Source: an uncultured Clostridia bacterium (GTDB lineage: Bacteria; Bacillota; Clostridia; Oscillospirales; Oscillospiraceae). From it: 48,868 nucleotides of DNA. The notes below the pieces were generated by a model. That model saw nothing but the letters and a program-made list of their open reading frames with translations, ran no database searches and was not told where the DNA came from. Each line of letters opens with the position of its first letter. The first letter of the stretch is position 1. This document shows, piece after piece, positions 42,533-48,868 of the stretch. The translations under genes were made by a program, and so were the position numbers. The stretch spans positions 1-48,868 of the forward strand of contig CAMVTO010000017.1 in the NCBI GenBank assembly GCA_947170435.1, in the 5' to 3' direction.

Positions 42533-43543
42533 ATGATTGATTATCGCACCGAAGCACCACCGATTCTGCGCGACTTTTTGTCGTACCACGAGACGATCAA
42601 AGCACATTCACAGCACACTGTCGACGAATACTTCCTTGACATGCGGAACTTTTTCCGCTATCTCAAGCAAATCCGCGATCCATCGCTCAAGGACCGCGCG
42701 CTGAGCGAAATTGATATTATGGATGTGGATTTGAGTTTTGTTGCCAGCGTGACGCTCAGCGATATTTACAATTATATGAGCTACTTGAGCCGTGACCGCG
42801 CGCTGCACCAGAACAGCCGCCATTCGGAATTTGGCTTGAATGCCGCGTCCAGAGCACGGAAAATTTCCACACTGCGCTCGTTTTACAACTATTTGACCAA
42901 CAAGGCTCATTTGATTGAGTCCAATCCAATTAAGGATATTGATACGCCAAAACTGATGAAATCATTGCCAAAGTATCTGACTTTGGAGGAAAGTTTGCAA
43001 CTATTAGGGGCTGTTGACGGCAAAAATCGAGAACGCGATTACGCGATCCTGACGCTGTTTCTCAACTGCGGGCTGCGTATTTCGGAGCTGTGCGGCCTGA
43101 ATCTCACCGACATTCAGGATGAGGCGCTGCGGGTACTTGGCAAAGGCAACAAGGTGCGGATCGTATACCTGAATGACGCCTGCCTGAACGCGTTGAATGA
43201 ATATCTCGCTACGCGGCATCCTATCACGGGCCGAGATCAGAACGCGCTGTTTCTATCCAGCCGGGACGAGCGCATCAGCAAATCCACGGTGCATGCACTG
43301 GTCAAAAAGCACATCTCCGCCGCAGGTCTGGATGCCGCACAGTATTCCTCCCATAAGCTGCGTCACACCGCTGCGACGCTGATGCTGCAAAATGGTGTCG
43401 ACGTGCGCGCCGTGCAGGAGGTGCTCGGTCATGAGCATCTCAATACCACTGAAATCTACACGCACATTGACAACGAAGCTCTGCGCGTCGCTGCCAAGGC
43501 CAATCCCCTCGCCCGCGTCAAGCCGCCGGTAAAGGGGGACTGA
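42533..43543 (+). CDS. Xer-type tyrosine recombinase
   Basis: 336 residues. N-terminal SAM-like DNA-binding domain (20-140) and catalytic domain with R in GLRISEL (near 181), K in GKGNKVR, HKLRHTAATLM (His and Arg near 274-277), LGHEHLNTT and the nucleophile Tyr in EIYTH (near 309). The length and motifs suit a XerC/XerD-like chromosome dimer or single-locus recombinase. No att repeats, excisionase or other phage or element genes flank it. TTGGAG is about 8 bases before ATG. Confidence 0.93.
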   Translation: MIDYRTEAPPILRDFLSYHETIKAHSQHTVDEYFLDMRNFFRYLKQIRDPSLKDRALSEIDIMDVDLSFVASVTLSDIYNYMSYLSRDRALHQNSRHSEFGLNAASRARKISTLRSFYNYLTNKAHLIESNPIKDIDTPKLMKSLPKYLTLEESLQLLGAVDGKNRERDYAILTLFLNCGLRISELCGLNLTDIQDEALRVLGKGNKVRIVYLNDACLNALNEYLATRHPITGRDQNALFLSSRDERISKSTVHALVKKHISAAGLDAAQYSSHKLRHTAATLMLQNGVDVRAVQEVLGHEHLNTTEIYTHIDNEALRVAAKANPLARVKPPVKGD

Positions 43544-43573
43544 CGCGGTGAGGCAGAATCGCTTGATGTATTG

Positions 43574-43615
43574 ACAAAGCATCCGCCTGTTAAAACGCGG
43601 ATGCTTTGTTGTCTC
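43574..43615 (+). terminator. Terminator-like hairpin after the recombinase
   Basis: ACAAAGCATCCGC pairs perfectly with GCGGATGCTTTGT across 10 bases. The tail TGTCTCTTG is only partly T-rich. Confidence 0.65.
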
Positions 43616-43697
43616 TTGTTATTGAACAAAACTTAAGTTTTTTGCAATAATATCGGAAACGATTCCGCAGCACATGATGCACACCACAGACGCAAGT

Positions 43698-44126
43698 CTA
43701 TTCGCAGCCCTCACAATGCGCACAGTCCGGGAACAGGCTGTGGTCGTACTCGATGCCGTGCTTATCATAGTAGTCCTTGAGCGCTGCCTTGATGGCCTCC
43801 TCCGCCAAAACCGAGCAATGCAGCTTGTGCGCCGGCAAGCCATCCAACGCCTCTGCCACCGCCTTATTGGTGAGCTGCAAAGCTTCGCTGACAGGCTTTC
43901 CCTTGATAAGCTCCGTCGCCATGGAGCTGGACGCAATGGCACTGCCGCAGCCAAAGGTCTCAAACTTCACGTCGGCGATCGTATCGCCGTCAATTTTCAG
44001 ATACATGGTCATGATATCGCCGCACTTGGCGTTGCCGACCTCGCCTACGCCATCCGCGTCCTCGATGACGCCGACGTTCCGCGGGTTGCGAAAGTGATCC
44101 ATCACGGTTTCACTGTATAAAGCCAT
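43698..44126 (-). CDS. nifU: NifU/IscU-type iron-sulfur scaffold
   Basis: 142 residues starting MALYSETVMDHFRNPRNVG. The three scaffold Cys stand in GNAKCGDIM, TFGCGSAIASSS and KLHCSVLAEEA. An extra Cys-rich tail (DCAHCEGCE) is present. It assembles Fe-S clusters with sulfur from NifS, encoded just upstream (13 bases apart). AAGGGAA precedes the ATG. Confidence 0.95.
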   Translation of the reverse strand: MALYSETVMDHFRNPRNVGVIEDADGVGEVGNAKCGDIMTMYLKIDGDTIADVKFETFGCGSAIASSSMATELIKGKPVSEALQLTNKAVAEALDGLPAHKLHCSVLAEEAIKAALKDYYDKHGIEYDHSLFPDCAHCEGCE

Positions 44127-44139
44127 TTCCCTTGCCCCC

Positions 44140-45330
44140 TTACAAAATATACGACCGTTTACCGTTTTGCAGATCGCGCCACACCGGTGACATACCACGC
44201 AGGTAGGTCACCACGTCCGTCACCGCGGTGATCAGGTAGTCGATCTCCTCCTCTGTGACATCCGCGCCAAGGCTCAGCCGCAGCGAGCCGTGGGCAACAT
44301 CGTGGACGCGCCCGATTGCCAGCAGCACATGGCTGGGGTCGAGCGAGCCGGAGGTACACGCGCTGCCGGAGGACGCGCACACGCCCTTATCGTCCAAAAG
44401 CAGCAGCAGCGACTCGCCCTCAATGCCCTCAAAACAAAAGTTCACGTTGCCTGGCAGGCGTTTTACCGGGTCGCCATTGAGGGCGCTGTGCGGAATCTTC
44501 GCAAGGCCCGCGATCAGCCTGTCGCGCAGCGGCACAAGACGCGCTGTCACGGCGTCCCTCTGTGCCGCCGACTCCTCCAGAGCCGCCGCCATGGCGACAA
44601 TGCCGGGGATATTTTCCGTGCCTGCGCGCTTACCGCGCTCCTGGGCGCCGCCCTCAATCAGATTTGTGAGCCGTACGCCTCTGCGGGCGTAGAGCACGCC
44701 TACGCCCTTCGGACCGCCGAACTTGTGCGCCGAAAGCGAGAGGAGATCAATGCTCTGTGCGTGTACATCAATCGCCAGATGCCCTGCCGCCTGCACCGCG
44801 TCTGTGTGGAACAGCACGCCGCGCTCGCGGCAGACCGCACCTATCTCCGCGATCGGCTCTATGGTGCCGATCTCGTTGTTGGCGTACATCACCGTCACCA
44901 GTGCCGTATCCTCGCGGATGGCGTCTGCCACCTGCTGCGCTGTCACCAGTCCGGTCACAGGCTCCACCGGAAGAAGCGTGACGGTAAAGCCCTCTTTTTC
45001 CAATTTTTTCAGCGTGTGCAGTACCGCATGATGCTCGATGGCGGTAGAAATGATGTGCCGCTTCCCTGCTTTTTCTCCCAACTTTGCCGCCGAACGGATC
45101 GCCTGATTGTCCGATTCGCTGCCGCCGGAGGTAAAGGTCAATTCCTGTGGCTGCGCACCCAGGACTTTGGCAATGCGCTCACGCGCCGAGACCAGTGCCT
45201 CGTTGGCGCGCTGCCCAGCGCTATGCAGGCTGGACGGGTTGCCGTAGACCGTATCAAGGTACGGCAGCATCGCGTCAATGGCGGCGCGGCTCATTTTCGT
45301 TGTCGCCGCGTTGTCTGCGTAGATCTGCAT
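44140..45330 (-). CDS. nifS: Cysteine desulfurase (NifS/IscS)
   Basis: 396 residues. PLP Lys in LSAHKFGGPKGVG, His in TAIEHHAVLHTL and the catalytic Cys loop CASSGSACTSGS. It supplies sulfur to the NifU scaffold. AAAAGGAGAGC is before the ATG. Transcribed first in nifS-nifU from the promoter at 45349-45398. Confidence 0.96.
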   Translation of the reverse strand: MQIYADNAATTKMSRAAIDAMLPYLDTVYGNPSSLHSAGQRANEALVSARERIAKVLGAQPQELTFTSGGSESDNQAIRSAAKLGEKAGKRHIISTAIEHHAVLHTLKKLEKEGFTVTLLPVEPVTGLVTAQQVADAIREDTALVTVMYANNEIGTIEPIAEIGAVCRERGVLFHTDAVQAAGHLAIDVHAQSIDLLSLSAHKFGGPKGVGVLYARRGVRLTNLIEGGAQERGKRAGTENIPGIVAMAAALEESAAQRDAVTARLVPLRDRLIAGLAKIPHSALNGDPVKRLPGNVNFCFEGIEGESLLLLLDDKGVCASSGSACTSGSLDPSHVLLAIGRVHDVAHGSLRLSLGADVTEEEIDYLITAVTDVVTYLRGMSPVWRDLQNGKRSYIL

Positions 45331-45348
45331 AATTGCTCTCCTTTTAAA

Positions 45349-45398
45349 ACCTAGTTATAAGCTAGGTATATTGTGCCATATAAAACCTAGCTTGTCAA
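45349..45398 (-). promoter_or_regulatory. nifS-nifU promoter with CTAGGT/ACCTAG operator
   Basis: Minus-strand -35 TTGACA (45398-45393) and -10 CACAAT (45375-45370) are 17 bases apart. Three copies of ACCTAG/CTAGGT lie at 45349-45354, 45362-45367 and 45385-45390. The first two form an inverted repeat with a 7-base spacer just downstream of the -10. The second and third form another, flanking the -10 and reaching the -35. The layout suits a repressor, plausibly an Rrf2/IscR-type iron-sulfur regulator. Confidence 0.65.
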
Positions 45399-45418
45399 TA
45401 GGCTTTTGAATGAGCATA

Positions 45419-45449
45419 GAAAAAAGCCCCTTGCTTTCAGCAAGGGACT
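45419..45449 (-). terminator. Terminator of the DUF6465 gene
   Basis: On the minus strand AGTCCCTTGC-TGAAA-GCAAGGGGCT, followed by a T run (TTTTTTC). Confidence 0.85.
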
Positions 45450-45455
45450 TTCGAG

Positions 45456-45896
45456 TTACATGCTCACCTGACCGGCAAAGCTGTCGTTGATGACGTAATA
45501 TGCGGTGTAGTCCTCGGGCTTGACATAGAGCCGGAGGCTTTCGATCTTGGTGCGCTTGTGGGACGCCTTGAAGTCAGCCTTCGCCGCCTCCACCAGATCG
45601 TTGACCGCTGCCTCGCTGCCCATAAACTGAACAAACGCGGTCACCTTGACGTCGGCGATCTTCTTCGCCTCGCGCGCGGCCTTGGCTTCCGCCTTCTGGG
45701 CTTCCGTCATGGGCTTGCGGCCGGGCTTCTTATGTTCCTTTACCGGTTCGACAGAGGCGACCGCCGCCGCTTCGGCAACCTCGACAGCCTCAGAGAGCTC
45801 AGGGTACACGGGCGATTTCTCCTTCATCGGCACTGCACGACGGCTCTTCTGCGCACCGCGCGGGAGCTGGCTCTTTTTGTTTTTCTTCTTTGGCAT
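45456..45896 (-). CDS. DUF6465 family protein
   Basis: 146 residues. Very basic N terminus (MPKKKNKKSQLPRG), a variable Glu/Ala/Val-rich linker, an AT-hook-like KKPGRKPMTE and a conserved C-terminal domain (VTAFVQFMGSEAAVNDL, then LRLYVKPEDYTAYYVINDSF). The final YVIND(S/D)FAG is characteristic of this clostridial family. Function unknown, possibly DNA-associated because of the basic regions. GGAGGAG is 7 bases before ATG. Confidence 0.88.
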   Translation of the reverse strand: MPKKKNKKSQLPRGAQKSRRAVPMKEKSPVYPELSEAVEVAEAAAVASVEPVKEHKKPGRKPMTEAQKAEAKAAREAKKIADVKVTAFVQFMGSEAAVNDLVEAAKADFKASHKRTKIESLRLYVKPEDYTAYYVINDSFAGQVSM

Positions 45897-45926
45897 AGAA
45901 TCTCCTCCATCACACTAGATGAAGGT

Positions 45927-45955
45927 AGTTTACCGCATTTTTCCAGAAATATCAA
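45927..45955 (-). promoter_or_regulatory. Promoter for the DUF6465 gene
   Basis: Minus strand TTGATA (45955-45950), 17 bases, TAAACT (45932-45927), about 30 bases before the ATG. Confidence 0.6.
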
Positions 45956-46052
45956 GCCCAATCCCGAAAAAATGGCTTGATTGAGCGGTTTTTGAGGGTT
46001 TGCGCTTCGGCATCGTGTCACGGAACTGCTCCATCAGAGCCGTAAACTCGTC

Positions 46053-46083
46053 AAAAAGAGCGCCAAACGGCGCTCTTTTTGTG
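46053..46083 (-). terminator. Terminator of the CAP-domain gene
   Basis: AAAAAGAGCGCC-AAAC-GGCGCTCTTTTT, a perfect stem with U runs on both sides. Confidence 0.93.
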
Positions 46084-46088
46084 CGGCA

Positions 46089-46877
46089 TCAGCCGGTGAA
46101 GTGCTGTGTCCAGTAGTTCCCGCTGGCAACGTAGCCCACGCCGATCTTTGTGTACGAGGCGTTGAGGATGTTCGCGCGGTGACCGGAGGAGTTCATCCAC
46201 GCGTTCACCACCGCCTCCGGCGTGGCATAGCCCATGGCGATGTTCTCACCCGCCGTGCGGTAGCGGACGCCCTGCGATTTCATCAGGTCAAAGGGGCTGC
46301 CGTAAGTAGGGCTGTTGTGGTCGAAGTAACGGTTGTCGCGCATATCCTGGGACTTCATACGCGCCGTGCGGGTGAGGCTCGCATCCTCCGTGAGCGCTGC
46401 AAGACCGTATTTTGCGCGCTCGACGTTTACAAGGCGAATGACCTCTCGTTCATAGGCGGCAGTTTCGGTGGGCTGCTCAACGGGTTTCTCCTGTTCCGCG
46501 GGCTTTTCCGGCGCAGCGGGCGTCTCCTGTTCCGCAGGCTTTTCCGGTTCGCCGGGCGTTTCCTGCGGCACGGGCGGCTCCGAGTCCGTCGGCTGCTCCG
46601 TTTCCTGCTGCGCCGGCGTTTCGGGAAGCTGGTACTGCTTGAGTAACTGCCCAAGCAGCGCGTTGACATCGCGCATTGTGGTGTCACAGGAGCCGTTGTC
46701 ACACTCGCCGCTGTCACAGTCCTCGCCGCACAGACCGCTGTAGCGGCAGAGCATCTGCCAGAGCAGCGTGTTGGTGGGACAATTTGCCGGGGTCTGGCAG
46801 TTTGCGGCAAAGGCCGGGACACTTAGGGAAACCATGAGTGTTGCTGCCAAAAGGATGCTGGATAATTTGCGTTTCAT
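46089..46877 (-). CDS. Secreted CAP (SCP/PR-1) domain protein
   Basis: 262 residues: signal peptide 1-24 (ending AFA), a Cys-rich stretch 27-64 with seven Cys (CRYSGLCGEDC...), a Pro/Glu/Lys repeat linker (about 85-137) and the CAP domain 143-262 (VNVERAKYGLAALTEDASL, SQDMRDNRYFDHNSP, GENIAMGY, SSGHRANILN). CAP proteins such as YkwD are common in sporulating Firmicutes; their biochemical role is unclear. The Cys-rich insert is unusual for this group. AGGGAGGTAATACC precedes ATG. Confidence 0.92.
   Translation of the reverse strand: MKRKLSSILLAATLMVSLSVPAFAANCQTPANCPTNTLLWQMLCRYSGLCGEDCDSGECDNGSCDTTMRDVNALLGQLLKQYQLPETPAQQETEQPTDSEPPVPQETPGEPEKPAEQETPAAPEKPAEQEKPVEQPTETAAYEREVIRLVNVERAKYGLAALTEDASLTRTARMKSQDMRDNRYFDHNSPTYGSPFDLMKSQGVRYRTAGENIAMGYATPEAVVNAWMNSSGHRANILNASYTKIGVGYVASGNYWTQHFTG
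46470..46577 (-). repeat. Pro-Glu repeat linker in the CAP protein
   Basis: Residues 101-136 consist of imperfect repeats of EKPAEQE(T/K)P. The matching DNA copies (for example CGCAGGCTTTTCCGG-type text in the plus strand) make it prone to length change. Confidence 0.7.
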
Positions 46878-46965
46878 AGGTATTACCTCCCTTTCACGTC
46901 AAATTGTAACCGTTTTGTCATCTCTTGACAATGCAAAATGGTTTCCAATTCTGGGAGGAATAACC

Positions 46966-48444
46966 ATGCAAGCGATGGCAAATGCTATATCAAACGATCA
47001 TTGGAGGGAAGCTATGGATAAATTGCCGGAATACCCGCGTCTGACCGAGCATCTGATCGCCGATGTTGCCGTCATTGGCGGCGGCATGGCGGGACTGCTG
47101 ACGGCCTTCTCCCTGCATCGGGTCGGGCTGCGGGTGGTGGTGCTGGAGGAGAACCGCCTTGCCGGCGGCGCGACAGGACGCTGTACAGCGCGCCTCTCGG
47201 CGCAGCACGGACTGTTCTGCGAGCGGCTGATCCGCGATTTCGGGGAGCATCTGGCGCGCCAGTATGTGATGGCGCAGCTCCATGCGGTGAAGCAATACCG
47301 TGATCTGACCGCTGCGCTGGGTGTGGATTGCGGCTGGCGTGACCAGACCTCGCGCGTCTGTACCGCGCCCAACGGTCCCGATCTCTCGCGCGAGTACGCT
47401 GCTGCGGTATTGCTTGGAGCCCCTGTAGAATTACAGGCTGTTAAGGGACTTCCCTTTCCGGTACGCGAATCGGTTTGTTTCACCAACCAGGCGACCTTTG
47501 AGCCGCTGCCGCTTTTTGCTGCGCTGCTGCCGGGATTGGCGGTCTACGAGCATAGCCCGGTTCGGGACGTGCGCGGGCATCTGGTGCGCTGCGACAGCGG
47601 CAGCGTTGAGGCGCGGCACATCGTTGTCGCGACCCGCTATCCCCTGCTGGAGCGCTGGGGCTTCTATCATTTACGGCTGCGACAGGAGCAGATACACCTG
47701 CTGGAGCTTACCGGCGCACCGCCGATCGACGGCTGGTATCTGGATGCGGACACTCGGGGATGGAGTCTCCAGCAGCGCGGCAACAGCCTGATTTTGGGCG
47801 GAGGGCTGCATCGCAGCGGGGAGTATCAAGGGAACAGCTATGATCGTCTGCGAGAGCAGGCCCGGCTGTGGTTTCCCGAAGCGCGTGAGGTTCGGGCTTG
47901 GTCATCTCAGGACTGCGTGACGATGGACGGCGTGCCCTATATCGGGCGATACGGCGCGGCGGCGCCCTATCTTCATGTAGCGGCGGGCTTTGGACGCTGG
48001 GGGCTCACAAACAGCATGGTGGCTGCGACCCTGCTCACCGCGGAGATTCTCGACAAGCATTACCCCTACGCCGAGGTCTTCTCCCCTGCCCGCTTCTTCC
48101 CCTCCGCGTCCATCGAGGCGATGATGGAAGGCGCACTCTACGCCATCCGCGGCAAAAAGCGCCGTCTGTACACCGTCGCGGAGCGGGAAACCGCTGCGAT
48201 CCCCCGCGGCAGCGCCGCCATCGTGCGGCATCATGGCCGGCAATACGGCGTCTACCGTGATGAACAGGACCGGCTCTACGCCGTCTCGCCGGTATGTCCG
48301 CACCGGGGCTGCGCGCTGGAGTGGAACGCTGACGATAAGACCTGGGACTGTCCCTGCCACGGCTCGCGCTTCGACTACACCGGACGGCGGCTCGACTGTC
48401 CCGCCCGCGCCGCACTCAAGCAGACGGACGCGAAGCTGTTGTAA
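46966..48444 (+). CDS. FAD-dependent oxidoreductase with C-terminal Rieske domain
   Basis: About 492 residues. FAD-binding DVAVIGGGMAGLLTA near 32-46, with LEENRLAGGATGRCTARLSA. A DAO-like body follows (TMDGVPYIGRY, HVAAGFGRWGLTNS). The Rieske 2Fe-2S ligands stand in CPHRGCALEW and CPCHGSRFDY. The combination is common in Firmicutes with unknown substrates. ATG 46966 has GGGAGGAATAACC before it; ATG 47014, with GGAGGGAAGCT, is a second candidate start. It lies divergent from the CAP gene. Confidence 0.92.
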   Translation: MQAMANAISNDHWREAMDKLPEYPRLTEHLIADVAVIGGGMAGLLTAFSLHRVGLRVVVLEENRLAGGATGRCTARLSAQHGLFCERLIRDFGEHLARQYVMAQLHAVKQYRDLTAALGVDCGWRDQTSRVCTAPNGPDLSREYAAAVLLGAPVELQAVKGLPFPVRESVCFTNQATFEPLPLFAALLPGLAVYEHSPVRDVRGHLVRCDSGSVEARHIVVATRYPLLERWGFYHLRLRQEQIHLLELTGAPPIDGWYLDADTRGWSLQQRGNSLILGGGLHRSGEYQGNSYDRLREQARLWFPEAREVRAWSSQDCVTMDGVPYIGRYGAAAPYLHVAAGFGRWGLTNSMVAATLLTAEILDKHYPYAEVFSPARFFPSASIEAMMEGALYAIRGKKRRLYTVAERETAAIPRGSAAIVRHHGRQYGVYRDEQDRLYAVSPVCPHRGCALEWNADDKTWDCPCHGSRFDYTGRRLDCPARAALKQTDAKLL

Positions 48445-48446
48445 CA

Positions 48447-48477
48447 GAAAAACGACGGCTTACGCCGTCGTTTTTTC
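48447..48477. terminator. Shared terminator of the oxidoreductase and the edge gene
   Basis: GAAAAACGACGGC pairs with GCCGTCGTTTTTTC. The minus-strand stop codon (48462-48460) is in the loop. Confidence 0.95.
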
Positions 48478-48868
48478 TTCGTTGATGGTCAGCTCCGGGT
48501 GCTTCAAATAGCGCTGGAAGCTCGTCCAGAAGCGGGAGTATTCCACGCCGGAGCAGATGCGCTCGTCCATAACGCACTTGAGCGGCAGCAGCTTCTCGCG
48601 GTACTGGCCCTCGATGTAGTTTGATGTAGGCTTGCCCATGCACAGGAACACGCCCGTGGTGCCGAACTCGTAGCAGTGGTGATAGATAGGATCGGTGCCG
48701 ATGCTGGCAAGATTGGTGATAAATAAGCTCGTGTGGAACGGGCTTAAGTCGATGACAAACTTCGGCAACAGGCCGTATCGGTCGAGCAGCCGCGCGAGCC
48801 CCAGTACAAGCGAGGGCAGCAGCGGAATCGAGAACATGAAGTTCGCGAACTTGTCCGTCGAGTTGTCG
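48460..48868 (-). CDS. Acyltransferase-like protein, E2 catalytic domain type (partial)
   Basis: The 3' end of a gene whose 5' part lies beyond the window; the frame stays open to base 48868. The visible 135 residues include a hydrophobic segment (FSIPLLPSLVLGLARLLDRY) and SPFHTSLFITNLASIGTDPI with YHHCYEFGTTGVFLCMGKP, the pattern of 2-oxoacid dehydrogenase E2/chloramphenicol acetyltransferase-like proteins found alone in Clostridia. No lipoyl domain can be judged. Family call is moderate, role unknown. Confidence 0.65.
   Translation of the reverse strand, partial: DNSTDKFANFMFSIPLLPSLVLGLARLLDRYGLLPKFVIDLSPFHTSLFITNLASIGTDPIYHHCYEFGTTGVFLCMGKPTSNYIEGQYREKLLPLKCVMDERICSGVEYSRFWTSFQRYLKHPELTINEEKTTA

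Noticed and set aside
42533..43543. Recombinase as the integrase of a mobile element
   Set aside because: No att-like direct repeats, no tRNA target beside it, no excisionase or cargo; flanking genes are core functions.
45349..45398. T-box or riboswitch upstream of nifS
   Set aside because: The stretch is too short for an aptamer and lacks the T-box sequence; the repeats overlap the promoter, as expected of a protein operator.

Overview
The window is a GC-rich stretch (roughly 60% by eye) from a chromosome of a spore-forming member of the Clostridia, most likely a gut Oscillospiraceae-type bacterium. The pointers are AGGAGG-type ribosome binding sites with frequent TTG/GTG starts, the spore genes cotJC, a cotJA-cotJB fusion and cwlD, the order hprK-murB-rapZ-whiA, a DUF4364 gene next to dnaE, a DUF6465 gene, and the NFACT protein RqcH. 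Species level cannot be read from the sequence. No prophage, transposon, CRISPR array or plasmid function is visible. One lone Xer-type recombinase is present.

Layout. 1-600: end of a tRNA-Ala gene and a mini surface protein with a sorting-signal-like tail. 599-7686: seven tightly packed genes: a membrane nucleotide-sugar 4,6-dehydratase, an unknown membrane-anchored protein, a PqqD-like small protein, an HPr-kinase-like protein, an S26-like protease with a Ser/His/Asp set, an ABC exporter and a TraX-like membrane protein. The last five overlap or nearly abut. This is the best candidate for an undescribed system. 7716-13602: exopolysaccharide control genes: Wzz/CpsC with a (Gly-Tyr)9 tail, a CpsD tyrosine kinase, a CpsB phosphatase, a surface protein, a LytR-CpsA-Psr ligase and an orphan PilT-like ATPase with altered motifs. 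13690-16264: a MoxR AAA ATPase and VWA protein pair. 16324-18685: mrnC, rqcH and, convergent, rpmB. 18849-26504: hprK, murB, rapZ, whiA, a C_GCAxxG_C_C protein and dnaE, running as one unit. 26523-30998: a DUF4364 regulator on the minus strand, a Cys-rich conserved protein with a possible late-sporulation promoter, then a cassette of three unknown genes. 31061-33749: an aminotransferase and a fused citXG. 33838-38805: an iron/sugar-phosphate-type ABC importer followed by a D-lyxose isomerase-like gene. 38845-39929 (minus): spore coat cotJ genes. 40088-43543: cwlD, radA, a small Cys protein and a Xer recombinase. 43698-45398 (minus): nifU and nifS behind a promoter that carries CTAGGT inverted repeats. 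45456-48868: DUF6465, a CAP-domain secreted protein, a FAD/Rieske oxidoreductase and a partial acyltransferase-like gene cut by the window edge.

Genes that probably act together: the dehydratase, Wzz, BY-kinase, phosphatase and LCP proteins make, size and attach a surface polysaccharide. The PqqD/HprK/protease/exporter/TraX group sits inside that locus and may modify and export a peptide or a glycan. HprK, MurB, RapZ and WhiA are the usual Firmicutes cell-envelope/carbon-control cluster, but without the yvcK gene normally found between rapZ and whiA. All family assignments come from reading motifs by eye. No database search was run.
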